A stretch of 64,000 bases of DNA from Symbiodinium natans (lineage: Eukaryota; Sar; Dinophyceae; Suessiales; Symbiodiniaceae), in assembly GCA_905221605.1 (NCBI GenBank), contig CAJNDS010002333.1:1-64000 (forward strand). Direction: 5' to 3'. The stretch's first letter is position 1. Each line of letters starts with the position of its first letter. Below are positions 33,959-46,617 of this stretch, in pieces. The position numbers were made by a program, and so were the translations under genes. Under the pieces are notes generated by a model. The model was not told where the DNA came from, searched no databases, and was given only the letters and a program-made list of their open reading frames with translations.

Positions 33959-36740
33959 GGTGTTGATTCGTTAAGGTTGCGCGCGACGCCCAAGCCAAAC
34001 CACCTGAAAATTGCAAAGTGTATTTCCAGAATGTGAATAAGTGCGAGCGAAGCGAGCGAAACACCAGAGTAAATTCAACAAATTTGACTGATCAAGTGTT
34101 GATTTTAAGGGTTTTTTCAACATTTTCGGAACTTCAGAAATTTTGAAAATTCGTTGAATGGTGCTGAATCCAGGGAAGAATTGCAACACGCAACCAAAAA
34201 CGAAAGACAAAGAATTAAGGGCACCCAGCCTAAAGAAAGCAGAGTTTCTTCTGCTCAATCTTCTGTCAAATTTCAGTGTGCCTTGAATTTCTGTTTGGCC
34301 ATTTTGGAAAATTAAAGACAAGAGCACGCAATCGAAGCTTTGTCAAAAAAAGTCGAATGGGAATGGAAATCGAGGCCGGGCGACTCTCAAGTCGTTCTGG
34401 CCATGATGAGAGGTCAGTGTAATTGTTTTTTTTTGTAATTGTTTTTTTTTTGAATTTTTGCAAGAACTGCAAACATAGGTTTTTCCTTGGTCCGTCTGAA
34501 AAAGAATTTTCTCTTGCTTTTGTTTAATGTTTTCTTTACTTTTTGTCGGGATGATCTCTCGGTTGCAAGCTTCAGAAAGAAAATTTCGAGAAACCGCTTT
34601 AAACTAAAACACAAACAGTCAGCAAGTGTTTTGGTAAGTGCCCGGCAAGCTGTCGATTGACCAGAAAGACGGTGAAAAAATGCAATCGGAACTAAAAGAC
34701 ATTATAAGAATGTGCATTTTGTCGTTTCGGCTGTTTTTCTAAGTGTGCATGTGCAAGAGTGTTGTGGATGTGTGTGTGTGTGTGTGTGTGTATGTGTGTG
34801 AATTTGTTGCAACAAAGTGGGTTGGTTTGCGGGTGCATGTCTTTTTTCTGTGCTTCATTTTTTGGTGCTGTTGGGTTGTAGTCTCTGTGCTGAAATTTTT
34901 CCGTTGCTGTTGGGTTGCTGCAAGGTGCTGCCTTCATTTTGGTCGCTGTGTTGGTGCCTTTCTGTGCCTTTATTTTTGGTTGTGTTTTGCATTTTTCTGT
35001 GTCTTCATTTTTGTTCGCTGTGTGGTGCCTTTTCTGCACCTTCTTTTGGTCGCTGTGTGGTGCCTTTCTGTGCCTTCATTTTTGGTCGCTGTGTGTGCCG
35101 TTTCTGTGCCTTTTGGCTTCGGTGTGCAAGAAAAGTGTCAGTGTGGGTAAAGGGTGGTAAGGCATGGAGTCGCAGAAGTGACACCAAAAAAAAAACAGTG
35201 ACCTTGCAGTGGTGTCTGTGTGTGTGTGTGTGTGTGTTTACATCGTTTTCTCGAATGGGTGTGTGGTGTTGTGGTTTCGGCGTTTTGGCAGAGAGTCGTG
35301 TGTGTCATGAAGTGTGTCATTATGAGGTGCAAAGTGGCTTCAGTGGGTGGTGTGCGTTTGCGTGTCTGTCGGCTGGGTTCTGCTGGCTGTTCAAGTGTGG
35401 AAGTGTGCGGGTGGTGAAAGGTGTGTGGTTTTGGAGACACAAAAAGAGGGCAAGGGTAGGCAAGCCGAAGTGACCTCCACAGTGCGAGAAAGATCGCACG
35501 GGAACAATGCAAGACTGTTGTCTTGAATGCCAGCTAAAGACAAGTTTAGCAAGATAAGAACACGCGTATCAACCGCGTTTTTTTGTTTTCTTGAGTGTTG
35601 ATGCAAACAGTATCGAATAGAAAAAATCTTGTTTGTCTGTGAGTTGATTTTCAATTATTATTGAACTCAAATGGGTTCCAAAAGCATCTCAATTCTGGGC
35701 ACCGAAAACGGGCCCTAGATTTTGGATTTCCTGTGTGAACATACAAGGCCACCCAGGTTGGAGCCTCAAATTGGAACCCAAGTTTAGGAGCCATTTTTGG
35801 GCCCAGTTGTGGCGTTTTTTTCACACACGGGAAGCCAGATCTGGCTTTCACAGCTCCTCGTTGCGAGTAAAACAAATAAGCATCTCAGTCGGTTCCAGTC
35901 TAAGTCCTGTGTCAGTCTTCCCCCAAAATTAGAACAGCAGGCAGCAAGGCGGCAAAGTGTGAACTTGTTTGGAACCGGAACTTTCTCTAACAGTGCGAGA
36001 AAGATCGCACGGGAACAATGCAAGACTGTTGTCTTGAATGCCAGCTAAAGACAAGTTTAGCAAGATAAGAACACGCGTATCAACCGCGTTTTTTGTTTTT
36101 TTGAGTGTTGATGCAAACAGTATCGAATAGAAAAAACCTTGTTTGTCTGTGAGTTGATTTTCAATTATTATTGAACTCAAATGGGTTCCAAAAGCAGCTC
36201 AATTATGGGCACCGAAAACGGGCCCTAGATTTTGGATTTCCTGTGTGAACATACAAGGCCACCCAGGTTGGAGCCTCAAATTGGAACCCAAGTTTAGGAG
36301 CCATTTTTGGGCCCAGTTGTGGCGTTTTTTTCACACACGGGAAGCCAGATCTGGCTTTCACAGCTCCTCGTTGCGAGTAAAACAAACAGCCTCTCAGTCG
36401 GTTCCAGTCTAAGTCCTGTGTCAGTCTTCCCCCAAAATTAGAACAGCAGGCAGCAAGGCGGCAAAGTGTGAACTTGTTTGGAACCGGAACTTTCTCTAAC
36501 TGTGGAGGTCACTGGAGCTTTCCTACCTTTTCGATCAACTTTGCTGCCCCTCATCTTGGGTTTGATTCTCCAGGTTTTGGTGCAAGGCCTGAAGGCAGAA
36601 GAGGAGAAAAGAAGGGTGCAGAGTCAACATCGGTGGAAACAGCTTGGAAAAGTTCAATGCTTTGAAACAAGTGTTTTTAAAAGCCTCTGACAGTGCCGTT
36701 TGGACAGAAATCAACTGCGGGACGAGACGAGTTCAACCCT
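33959..36740 (+). repeat. Array unit 7 (2782 bp)
   Basis: A diverged unit with a longer TG run near 34770 and a duplicated T-run segment near 34430. Confidence 0.95.
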
Positions 36741-37960
36741 GGTGTTGATTCGTTAAGGTTGCGCGCGACGCCCAAGCCAAACCACCTGAAAATTGCAAAG
36801 TGTATTTCCAGAATGTGAATAAGTGCGAGCGAAGCGAGCGAAACACCAGAGTAAATTCAACAAATTTAACTGATCAAGTGTTGATTTTGAGGGTTTTTTT
36901 AACATTTTCGGGACTTCAGCAATTTTGAAAAATTCGTTGAATGGTGCTGAATCCAGGGAAGAATTGCAACACGCAACCAAAAACGAAAGACAAAGAATTA
37001 AGGGCACCCAGCCTAAAAAGAAAGCAGAGTTTCTTCTGCTCAATCTTCTGTCAAATTTCAGTGTGCCTTGAATTTCTGTTTGGCCATTTTGGAAAATTAA
37101 AGACAAGAGCACGCAATCGAAGCTTTGTCAAAAAAAGTCGAATGGGAATGGAAATGGCTGGGCGACTCTCAAGTCGTTCTGGCCATGATGAGAGGTCAGT
37201 GTGATTGTTTTTTTTTGAATTTTTGCAAGAACTGCAAAAACATTGGTTTTTCCTTGGCCCGTCTGAAAAAGAATTTTCTCTTGCTTTTGTTCAATGTTTT
37301 CTTTACTTTTTGTCGGGATGATCTCTTGGTTGCAAGCTTCAGAAAGAGAAAATTTCGAGAAACCGCTTTGAACTAAAACACAAACAGCAAGTGTTTTGGT
37401 AAGTGCCCGGAAAGCTGTCGATTGACCAGAAAGACGGTGAAAAAAATGCAATCAGAACTAAAAGACAAGAATGTGCATTTTGTCGTTTCGGCTGTTTTTC
37501 TGAGTGTGCATGTGCAAGAGTGTTGTGGATGTGTGTGTGTGTGTGTGTAATTTGTTGCAACAAAGTGGGTTGGTTTGCGGGTGCATGTTTTTTTTTTCTG
37601 TGCTTCATTTTTTGGTGCTGTTGGGTTGCAGTCTCTGTGCTTAAATTTTTCCGTTGCTGTTGGGTTGCTGTGAGGTGCTGCCTTCATTTTGGTCGCTGTG
37701 TTGGTGCCTTTCTAGCCTTCACTTTTTGGTTGTGTTTTGCATTTTCTGTGTCTTCATTTTTGGTTGCTGTGTGGTGCCTTTTCTGCACCTTCTTTTGGTC
37801 GCTGTGTGGTGCCTTTCTGTGCCTTCATTTTTGGTGGCTGTGTGTGCCGTTTCTGTGCCTTTTGGCTTCAGTGTGCAAGAAAAGTGTCAGTGTGGGTAAA
37901 GGGTGGTAAGGCATGGAGTCGCAGAAGTGACACCAAAAAAAAAACAGTGACCTTGCAGTG

Positions 37961-37992
<32 letters not shown>

Positions 37993-39002
37993 TTACATCG
38001 TTTTCTCGAATGGGTGTGTGGTGTTGTGGTTTCGGCGTTTTGGCAGAGAGTCGTGTGTGTCATGAAGTGTGTCATTATGAGGTGCAAAGTGGCTTCAGTG
38101 GGTGGTGTGCGTTTGCGTGTCTGTCGGCTGGGTTCTGCTGGCTGTTCAAGTGTGGAAGTGTGCGGGTGGTGAAAGGTGTGTGGTTTTGGAGACACAAAAA
38201 GAGGGCAAGGAATCAACTCCAAAAGGTAGGCAAGCCGAAGTGACCTCCACAGTGCGAGAAAGATCGCACGGGAACAATGCAAGACTGTTGTCTTGAATGC
38301 CAGCTAAAGACAAGTTTAGCAAGATAAGAACACGCGTATCAACCGCGTTTTTTGTTTCTTGAGTGTTGATGCAAACAGTATCGAATAGAAAAAATCTTGT
38401 TTGTCTGTGAGTTGATTTTCAATTATTATTGAACTCAAATGGGTTCCAAAAGCAGCTCAATTCTGGGCACCGAAAACGGGCCCTAGATTTTGGATTTCCT
38501 GTGTGAACATACAAGGCCACCCAGATTGGAGCCTCAAATTTGGAACCCAAGTTTAGGAGCCATTTTTGGGCCCAGTTGTGGCGTTTTTTTCACACACGGG
38601 AAGCCAGATCTGGCTTTCACAGCTCCTTGTTGCGAGTAAAACAAAAAAAGCCTCTCAGTCGGTTCCAGTCGAAGTCCTGTGTCAGTCTTCCCCAAAATTA
38701 GAACAGCAGGCAGCAAGGCGGCAAAGTGTGAACTTGTTTGGAACCGGAACTTTCTCTAACTGTGGAGGTCACTGGAGCTTCCCTACCTTTTCGATCAACT
38801 TTGCTGCCCCTCATCTTGGGTTTCAGATTCTCCAGGTTTTGGTGCAAGGCCTGAAGGCAGAAGAGGAGAAAAGAAGGGTGCAGAGTCAACATCGGTGGAA
38901 ACAGCTTGGAAAAGTTCAATGCTTTGAAACAAGTGTTTTTAAAAGCCTCTGACAGTGCCGTTTGGACAGAAATCAACTGCGGGACGAGACGAGTTCAACC
39001 CT
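36741..39002 (+). repeat. Array unit 8 (2262 bp)
   Basis: Has only one 510-bp block, which accounts for its shorter length. It shares several variants with unit 7, such as AAGTGGGTTGG and the long TG run. Confidence 0.95.
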
Positions 39003-41768
39003 GGTGTTGATTCGTTAAGGTTGCGCGCGACGCCCAAGCCAAACCACCTGAAAATTGCAAAGTGTATTTCCAGAATGTGAATAAGTGCGAGCGAAGCGAG
39101 CGAAACACCAGAGTAAATTCAACAAATTTGACTGATCAAGTGTTGATTTTAAGGGTTTTTTCAACATTTTCGGAACTTCAGAAATTTTGAAAATTCGTTG
39201 AATGGTGCTGAATCCAGGGAAGAATTGCAACACGCAACCAAAAACGAAAGACAAAGAATTAAGGGCACCCAGCCTAAAGAAAGCAGAGTTTCTTCTGCTC
39301 AATCTTCTGTCAAATTTCAGTGTGCCTTGAATTTCTGTTTGGCCATTTTGGAAAATTAAAGACAAGAGCACGCAATCGAAGCTTTGTCAAAAAAAGTCGA
39401 ATGGGAATGGAAATGGCTGGGCGACTCTCAAGTCGTTCTGGCCATGATGAGAGGTCAGTGTGATTGTTTTTTTTTTGAATTTTTGCAAGAACTGCAAAAA
39501 CATTGGTTTTTCCTTGGCCCGTCTGAAAAAGAATTTTCTCTTGCTTTTGTTCAATGTTTTCTTTACTTTTTGTCGGGATGATCTCTTGGTTGCAAGCTTC
39601 AGAAAGAGAAAATTTCGAGAAACCGCTTTGAACTAAAACACAAACAGTCGGCAAGTGTTTTGGTAAGTGCCCGGCAAGCTGTCGATTGACCAGAAAGACG
39701 GTGAAAAAAATGCAATTGGAACTAAAAGACATTATTAGAATGTGCATTTTGTCGTTTCGGCTGTTTTTCTGAGTGTGCATGTGCAAGATTGTTGTGGATG
39801 TGTGTGTGAATTTGTGCAACAAAGTGGATTGGTTTGCGGGTGCATGTCTTTTTTTCTGTGCTTCATTTTTTGGTGCTGTTGGGTTGTAGTCTCTGTGCTT
39901 AAATTTTTCCGTTGCTGTTGGGTTGCTGTGAGGTGCTGCCTTCATTTTGGTCGCTGTGTTGGTGCCTTTCTGTGCCTTCACTTTTTGGTTGTGTTTTGCA
40001 TTTTCTATGTCTTCATTTTTGGTCGCTGTGTGGTGCCTTTTCTGCACCTTCTTTTGGTCGCTGTGTGGTGCCTTTCTGTGCCTTCATTTTTGGTCGCTGT
40101 GTGTGCCGTTTCTATGCCTTTTGGCTTCAGTGTGCAAGAAGAGTGTCAGTGTGGGTAAAGGGCAAGGCATGGAGTCGCAGAAGTGACACCAAAAAAAAAC
40201 AGTGACCTTGTAGTGGTGTCTGTGTCTGTGTGTGTGTAAATGTGTGTTTACATCGTTTTCTCGAATGGGTGTGTGGTGTTGTGGTTTCGGCGTTTTGGCA
40301 GAGAGTCGTGTGTGTCATGGAGTGTGTCATTCTTAGGTGCAAAGTGGCTTCAGTGGGTGGTGTGCGTTTGCGTGTCTGTCGGCTGGGTTCTGCTGGCTGT
40401 TCAAGTGTGGAAGTGTGCGGGTGGTGAAAGGTGTGTGGATTTTGGAGACACAAAAAGAGGGCAAGGAATCAACTCCAAAAGGTAGGGAAGCCGAAGTGAC
40501 CTCCACAGTGCGAGAAAGATCGCACGGGAACAATGCAAGACTGTTGTCTTGAATGCCAGCTAAAGACAAGTTTAGCAAGATAAGAACACGCGTATCAACC
40601 GCGTTTTTTGTTTTCTTGAGTGTTGATGCAAACAGTATCGAATAGAAAAAATCTTGTTTGTCTGTGAGTTGATTTTCAATTATTATTGAACTCAAATGGG
40701 TTCCAAAAGCAGCTCAATTCTGGGCACCGAAAACGGGCCCTAGATTTTGGATTTCCTGTGTGAACATACAAGGCCACCCAGGTTGGAGCCTCAAATTGGA
40801 ACCCAAGTTTAGGAGCCATTTTTGGGCCCAGTTGTGGCGTTTTTTTCACACACGGGAAGCCAGATCTGGCTTTCACAGCTCCTCGTTGCGAGTAAAACAA
40901 ATAAGCCTCTCAGTCGGTTCCAGTCTAAGTCTTGTGTCAGTCTTCCCCCAAAATTAGAACAGCAGGCAGCAAGGCGGCAAAGTGTGAACTTGTTTGGAAC
41001 CGGAACTTTCTCTAACAGTGCGAGAAAGATCGCACGGGAACAATGCAAGACTGTTGTCTTGAATGCCAGCTAAAGACAAGTTTAGCAAGATAAGAACACG
41101 CGTATCAACCGCGTTTTTTGTTTTCTTGAGTGTTGATGCAAACAGTATCGAATAGAAAAAATCTTGTTTGTCTGTGAGTTGATTTTCAATTATTATTGAA
41201 CTCAAATGGGTTCCAAAAGCAGCTCAATTCTGGGCACCGAAAACGGGCCCTAGATTTTGGATTTCCTGTGTGAACATACAAGGCCACCCAGGTTGGAGCC
41301 TCAAATTGGAACCCAAGTTTAGGAGCCATTTTTGGGCCCAGTTGCGGCGTTTTTTTCACACACGGGAAGCCAGATCTGGCTTTCACAGCTCCTCGTTGCG
41401 AGTAAAACAAATAAGCCTCTCAGTCGGTTCCAGTCTAAGTCCTGTGTCAGTCTTCCCCCAAAATTAGAACAGCAGGCAGCAAGGCGGCAAAGTGTGAACT
41501 TGTTTGGAACCGGAACTTTCTCTAACTGTGGAGGTCACTGGAGCTTCCCTACCTTTTCGATCAACTTTGCTGCCCCTCATCTTGGGTTTCAGATTCTCCA
41601 GGTTTTGGTGCAAGGCCTGAAGGCAGAAGAGGAGAAAAGAAGGGTGCAGAGTCAACATCGGTGGAAACAGCTAGGAAAAGTTCAATGCTTTGAAACAAGT
41701 GTTTTTAAAAGCCTCTGACAGTGCCGTTTGGACAGAAATCAACTGCGGGACGAGACGAGTTCAACCCT
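39003..41768 (+). repeat. Array unit 9 (2766 bp)
   Basis: Returns to the standard sequence of units 2-4. Confidence 0.95.
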
Positions 41769-44205
41769 GGTGTTGATTCGTTAAGGTTGCGCGCGACGCC
41801 CAAGCCAAACCACCTGAAAATTGCAAAGTGTATTTCCAGAATGTGAATAAGTGCGAGCGAAGCGAGCGAAACACCAGAGTAAATTCAACAAATTTAACTG
41901 ATCAAGTGTTGATTTTGAAGGGTTTTTTCAACATTTTCGGAACTTCAGAAATTTTGAAAATTCGTTGAATGGTGCTGAATCCAGGGAAGAATTGCAACAC
42001 GCAACCAAAAACGAAAGACAAAGAATTAAGGGCACCCAGCCTAAAAAGAAAGCAGAGTTTCTTCTGCTCAATCTTCTGTCAAATTTCAGTGTGCCTTGAA
42101 TTTCTGTTTGGCCATTTTGGAAAATTAAAGACAAGAGCACGCAATCGAAGCTTTGTCAAAAAAAGTCGAATGGGAATGGAAATGGCTGGGCGACTCTCAA
42201 GTCGTTCTGGCCATGATGAGAGGTCAGTGTGATTGTTTTTTTTTGAATTTTTGCAAGAACTGCAAAAACATTGGTTTTTCCTTGGCCCGTCTGAAAAAGA
42301 ATTTTCTCTTGCTTTTGTTCAATGTTTTCTTTACTTTTTGTCGGGATGATCTCTTGGTTGCAAGCTTCAGAAAGAGAAAATTTCGAGAAACCGCTTTGAA
42401 CTAAAACACAAACAGTCGGCAAGTGTTTTGGTAAGTGCCCGGCAAGCTGTCGATTGAAAGAAAGACGGTGAAAAAAATGCAATTGGAACTAAAAGACATT
42501 ATTAGAATGTGCATTTTGTCGTTTCGGCTGTTTTTCTGAGTGTGCATGTGCAAGATTGTTGTGGATGTGTGTGTGAATTTGTGCAACAAAGTGGATTGGT
42601 TTGCGGGTGCATGTCTTTTTTTCTGTGCTTCATTTTTTGGTGCTGTTGGGTTGTAGTCTCTGTGCTTAAATTTTTCCGTTGCTGTTGGGTTGCTGTGAGG
42701 TGCTGCCTTCATTTTGGTCGCTGTGTTGGTGCCTTTCTGTGCCTTCACTTTTTGGTTGTGTTTTGCATTTTCTATGTCTTCATTTTTGGTCGCTGTGTGG
42801 TGCCTTTTCTGCACCTTCTTTTGGTCGCTGTGTGGTGCCTTTCTGTGCCTTCATTTTTGGTCGCTGTGTGTGCCGTTTCTATGCCTTTTGGCTTCAGTGT
42901 GCAAGAAGAGTGTCAGTGTGGGTAAAGGGCAAGGCATGGAGTCGCAGAAGTGACACCAAAAAAAAACAGTGACCTTGTAGTGGTGTCTGTGTCTGTGTGT
43001 GTGTAAATGTGTGTTTACATCGTTTTCTCGAATGGGTGTGTGGTGTTGTGGTTTCGGCGTTTTGGCAGAGAGTCGTGTGTGTCATGGAGTGTGTCATTCT
43101 TAGGAGCAAAGTGGCTTCAGTGGGTGGTGTGCGTTTGCGTGTCTGTCGGCTGGGTTCTGCTGGCTGTTCAAGTGTGGAAGTGTGCGGGTGGTGAAAGGTG
43201 TGTGGATTTTGGAGACACAAAAAGAGGGCAAGGAATCAACTCCAAAAGGCAGGGAAGCCGAAGTGACCTCCACAGTGCGAGAAAGATCGCGCGGGAACAA
43301 TGCAAGACTGTTGTCTTGAATGCCAGCTAAAGACAAGTTTAGCAAGATAAGAACACGCGTATCAACCGCGTTTTTTGTTTTCTTGAGTGTTGATGCAAAC
43401 AGTATCGAATAGAAAAAATCTTGTTTGTCTGTGAGTTGATTTTCAATTATTATTGAACTCAAATGGGTTCCAAAAGCAGCTCAATTCTGGGCACCGAAAA
43501 CGGGCCCTAGATTTTGGATTTCCTGTGTGAACATACAAGGCCACCCAGGTTGGAGCCTCAAATTGGAACCCAAGTTTAGGAGCCATTTTTGGGCCCAGTT
43601 GTGGCGTTTTTTTCACACACGGGAAGCCAGATCTGGCTTTCACAGCTCCTCGTTGCGAGTAAAACAAATAAGCCTCTCAGTCGGTTCCAGTCTAAGTCCT
43701 GTGTCAGTCTTCCCCCAAAATTAGAACAGCAGGCAGCAAGGCGGCAAAGTGTGAACTTGTTTGGAACCGGAACTTTCTCTAACAGTGCGAGAAAGATCGC
43801 ACGGGAACAATGCAAGACTGTTGTCTTGAATGCCAGCTAAAGACAAGTTTAGCAAGATAAGAACACGCGTATCAACCGCGTTTTTTGTTTTCTTGAGTGT
43901 TGATGCAAACAGTATCGACTAGAAAAAATCTTGTTTGTCTGTGAGTTGATTTTCAATTATTATTGAACTCAAATGGGTTCCAAAAGCAGCTCAATTCTGG
44001 GCACCGAAAACGGGCCCTAGATTTTGGATTTCCTGTGTGAACATACAAGGCCACCCAGGTTGGAGCCTCAAATTGGAACCCAAGTTTAGGAGCCATTTTT
44101 GGGCCCAGTTGTGGCGTTTTTTTCACACACGGGAAGCCAGATCTGGCTTTCACAGCTCCTCGTTGCGAGTAAAACAAATAAGCCTCTCAGTCGGTTCCAG
44201 TCTAA
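41769..44205 (+). repeat. Array unit 10, truncated
   Basis: Standard type. It stops within the second 510-bp block at TTCCAGTCTAAG, where unrelated sequence begins. Confidence 0.95.
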
Positions 44206-44527
44206 GGCATGTCCGGCAGTTCCTAGGCCTTGCGTCTTCCGCGCTGCCGCAGCATGCTGCCAGAACTTCCCATCGCTGCTGCCACTCATCAAACGTGTGA
44301 AGATGCGTGGTTCGGAACACCTTCATGCCTCCACTTGTTCGCATCTCGTTCGAGGCACGTGGTAGTTGCCGCAGACCTGAGGTTCCATGTCTTCGTAGAG
44401 GGAGCTCTTTCGTAAGGACTTTCGCTTTGTGCAGGCAGCTCCTTTCGAAAGGACCGCCCGTATTCTGCTGCTTTGTTAAACACAGGGCTTTGGATGTGCA
44501 GCGCAAGACTTGGGTGAGGGGTCCCTG
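44206..44527. other. Spacer right of the array, no gene recognised
   Basis: GC content rises sharply compared with the array. ORFs crossing it extend into the purine tract and are not credible. Confidence 0.5.
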
Positions 44528-44555
44528 GGAAGATGCGAGAGAACAACGGGGCTGT

Positions 44556-44571
44556 GAAAGAAGAAGAAGAA

Positions 44572-44612
<41 letters not shown>

Positions 44613-44776
44613 AGAAGAAGAGGAAGAGGAAGAAGAAGAGGAAGAGGAAGAAGAAAAGGAAGAGGAAGAAGAAGAGGAGGAAGAAGAAGAGGAAGAAGAG
44701 GAAGAGGAAGAAGAAGAGGAAGAGGAAGAAGAAGAGGAAGAGGAAGAAGAAAAGGAAGAGGAAGAAGAAGAGGAAA
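44556..44776 (+). repeat. 221-nt uninterrupted purine tract (GAA/GAG)
   Basis: Every base from 44556 to 44776 is A or G, mostly GAA and GAG triplets. The poly-Glu ORF on one strand and the poly-Ser and poly-Leu ORFs on the other are products of the tract, not evidence of a gene. Confidence 0.95.
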
Positions 44777-45966
44777 TATTAACGTCAGGTGGGAGGTGCT
44801 CAAAGGAGGAAGGCCATCTGGAACAAGAGGCGGAAGGAAATGTGACAAACAGAAGTGCGTAGCATGGAAAAGGAGGTCGACAGGATAGTACGATGGAGCA
44901 GCTCGATTGCTCGCCTGCTTCAGTCACATGCAAAATGCGGTTTTTGTTGCTTTTCGCTTGTGTCTTGATATGGTTATGTATTGCGGGCGAAAGCGTCAGG
45001 AAAGAAACAAACAGGTGCAAGAAGGTTTTTAGCCGGACTGGCAGAATACCAAACACACCATTCCACGACAGTTTGACGCTGCTTGCAAGGCTCGAACGAT
45101 CGATCAGACGGGACAGTGTTGTATCAAAATTAGCCAGCTACTGCAAGAACAATACAACTCTTGTAGAACCTGGGAGTAAAGTCATTGTCGTTAGCTTCTT
45201 TAGCCTTCGTCTTCACTTAGTTTGTCCGCTGCGCCGGGTCCCCGGATCCGGAATGTTGGTGCGGCTAGGATGGACGAGCCACATGCTGGTTTGTTCCTAC
45301 ATACAGCATCGACTCACACTGGGAGCAGGCTCCTCCCTCCTGAATGAAGCTGGTGGTTGCATCTGTCAAGGTTGTCAGTCTGAGCAGGAGTTGAGCGCCA
45401 CCAGCTCGGGGTGCTTCTCGCCCGCCCTTTGCCAGCTAGCCATGGGCGAGGGCATGTGACCCCGGACGGAAGTAAAGACCGGCTTTTCTGCGCCAGTTCC
45501 AGCGTGAATCCTTGCGAAGAGGTTCGCGAGGTTCGCCGGCTGTGCCACAAATCGTGGCAAACGAAGCAGTTGCTGGCCCCAGTCTGCGTCGATCGGGCGC
45601 GCAAGCCGCTCGCACCTGGGTGCGCAGACGGCCCTGGGCTGTGCCGGCCGCGCTGCCCTTTGCGGAACCCTGGGATCTTCAGACCCCGTGTTGGCCTATG
45701 TTGGCCTGGCACGGGAGAAGAAACGGGTCTGCTCCAAAGCGTCAAAGACGAAGCCTCCCAAGCTCCAGGCCCGGCTTTCCCCTCTTCCTATCTTGAGTTC
45801 GCCTGCCCGCCCTGGCTGAAAGGTTCGACAGCTCAGCCCGAACATGTTCACAAACATGTTCAAGCATGTGTGTGACATTGGTCTCCTTCGCAGGCCGCTT
45901 TGGCCGCAGACAAGACCTGGGCCTTGCACAGTTTCTTGAGAGGATCTGCACGCGACCTTAGAGTGA

Positions 45967-46140
45967 TCAAGGGCTGAGCGCTTCGTGCCCCTGGTGGTCG
46001 AGTCCACCCTTCCCTGCCAAGTGACCTTCCAGCTCTCACGCGCAGTGGCCTCTGATGGCGGGCTGCTGCATGGGCTGCATGCAAGCTTTCTCCAGGAGCT
46101 CTCCATGCTCAGCCAGAACGCACATGCGGCAACGCCGCAT
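45967..46140 (+). CDS. Candidate coding exon, copy 1
   Basis: An open frame of 58 codons ends at CAT followed by GTGAGT, a consensus 5' splice site, in phase 0. The peptide is mixed in composition, without low complexity. Copy 2 (54944-55141) differs by one substitution (Phe to Leu) plus an in-frame 24-nt tandem expansion just before the donor. That is fewer changes than in neighbouring sequence. A TGA lies immediately upstream, and no clear acceptor can be assigned. No family is recognised. Confidence 0.25.
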
Positions 46141-46500
46141 GTGAGTCCCTGCCAGCTGCAGCGAGCCCCGTGTCTGGCCGGAGATATTTGGTGTCAACCC
46201 GGCAAGCACGGTGCGAGAGTTCTCGCGGGATGCGCGAGATTCTTGCAGGCCAACCTTGCTCTCTGCCTTGATGTCAGGGTGGGTGCATCCTGCATCACCG
46301 GGTGTCGCCAAAGATGTTAACGGCCTCCGGTGTGTGGGCAGCTCGGGCAGCCAGTCTTGGGAAGCTATTCTCAACTGCAAGGAGTGTGACACGTCATGGA
46401 CCTACAACGCCAGTGCTCTTCAACTACAAGCACAAGAATGCGAACAGCCCCAAGTTCTTGAAAGCAGGGGTCACTGCCACTGCAGCGACATCCACGAGCG

Positions 46501-46617
46501 CGATGCACGGAGCGGATTGAAGCAAGTAGGGCCATAGCAACCGAGGATGAGCGTAAGGATAGGGCCATCCAAGTGGCACACACCGCTCGCAGCATCAGCA
46601 TTCGTAGGCTGGAATAA
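46501..46617 (+). CDS. Candidate terminal coding exon, copy 1
   Basis: The frame encodes a charged, helix-like C terminus (containing ATEDERKDRAIQ) ending at TAA 46615-46617. Copy 2 keeps the frame and the stop position with two replacement changes and one silent change. In copy 2 the open frame extends far upstream. In copy 1 a different upstream sequence is present, so the 5' border is uncertain. It could belong to the same gene as the exon at 45967. No family is recognised. Confidence 0.25.
   Translation, partial: RCTERIEASRAIATEDERKDRAIQVAHTARSISIRRLE

Larger units (their letters stand above)
17513..44205 (+). repeat. Tandem array of about ten 2.77-kb units
   Basis: The phrase GGTGTTGATTCGTTAAGG (one variant) starts units at 17513, 20089, 22862, 25613, 28385, 31187, 33959, 36741, 39003 and 41769. 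A full unit is 2750-2800 bp. It holds a T-rich central part with 36-bp subrepeats, a TG microsatellite and a 510-bp tandem duplication. The array ends inside the last unit at 44205. ORFs on both strands repeat with the unit but change length through homopolymer indels and are low in complexity, so no protein-coding gene is called. Confidence 0.97.

Noticed and set aside
44533-44862. Poly-Glu ORF and opposite poly-Ser and poly-Leu ORFs
   Set aside because: All come from the GAA/GAG purine tract. The shorter copy 2 tract does not keep the frame.
45411-45875. 154-codon ORF with an equal-length partner at 54387-54851
   Set aside because: Most differences between the copies replace amino acids and other frames are also open, so there is no sign of coding constraint.
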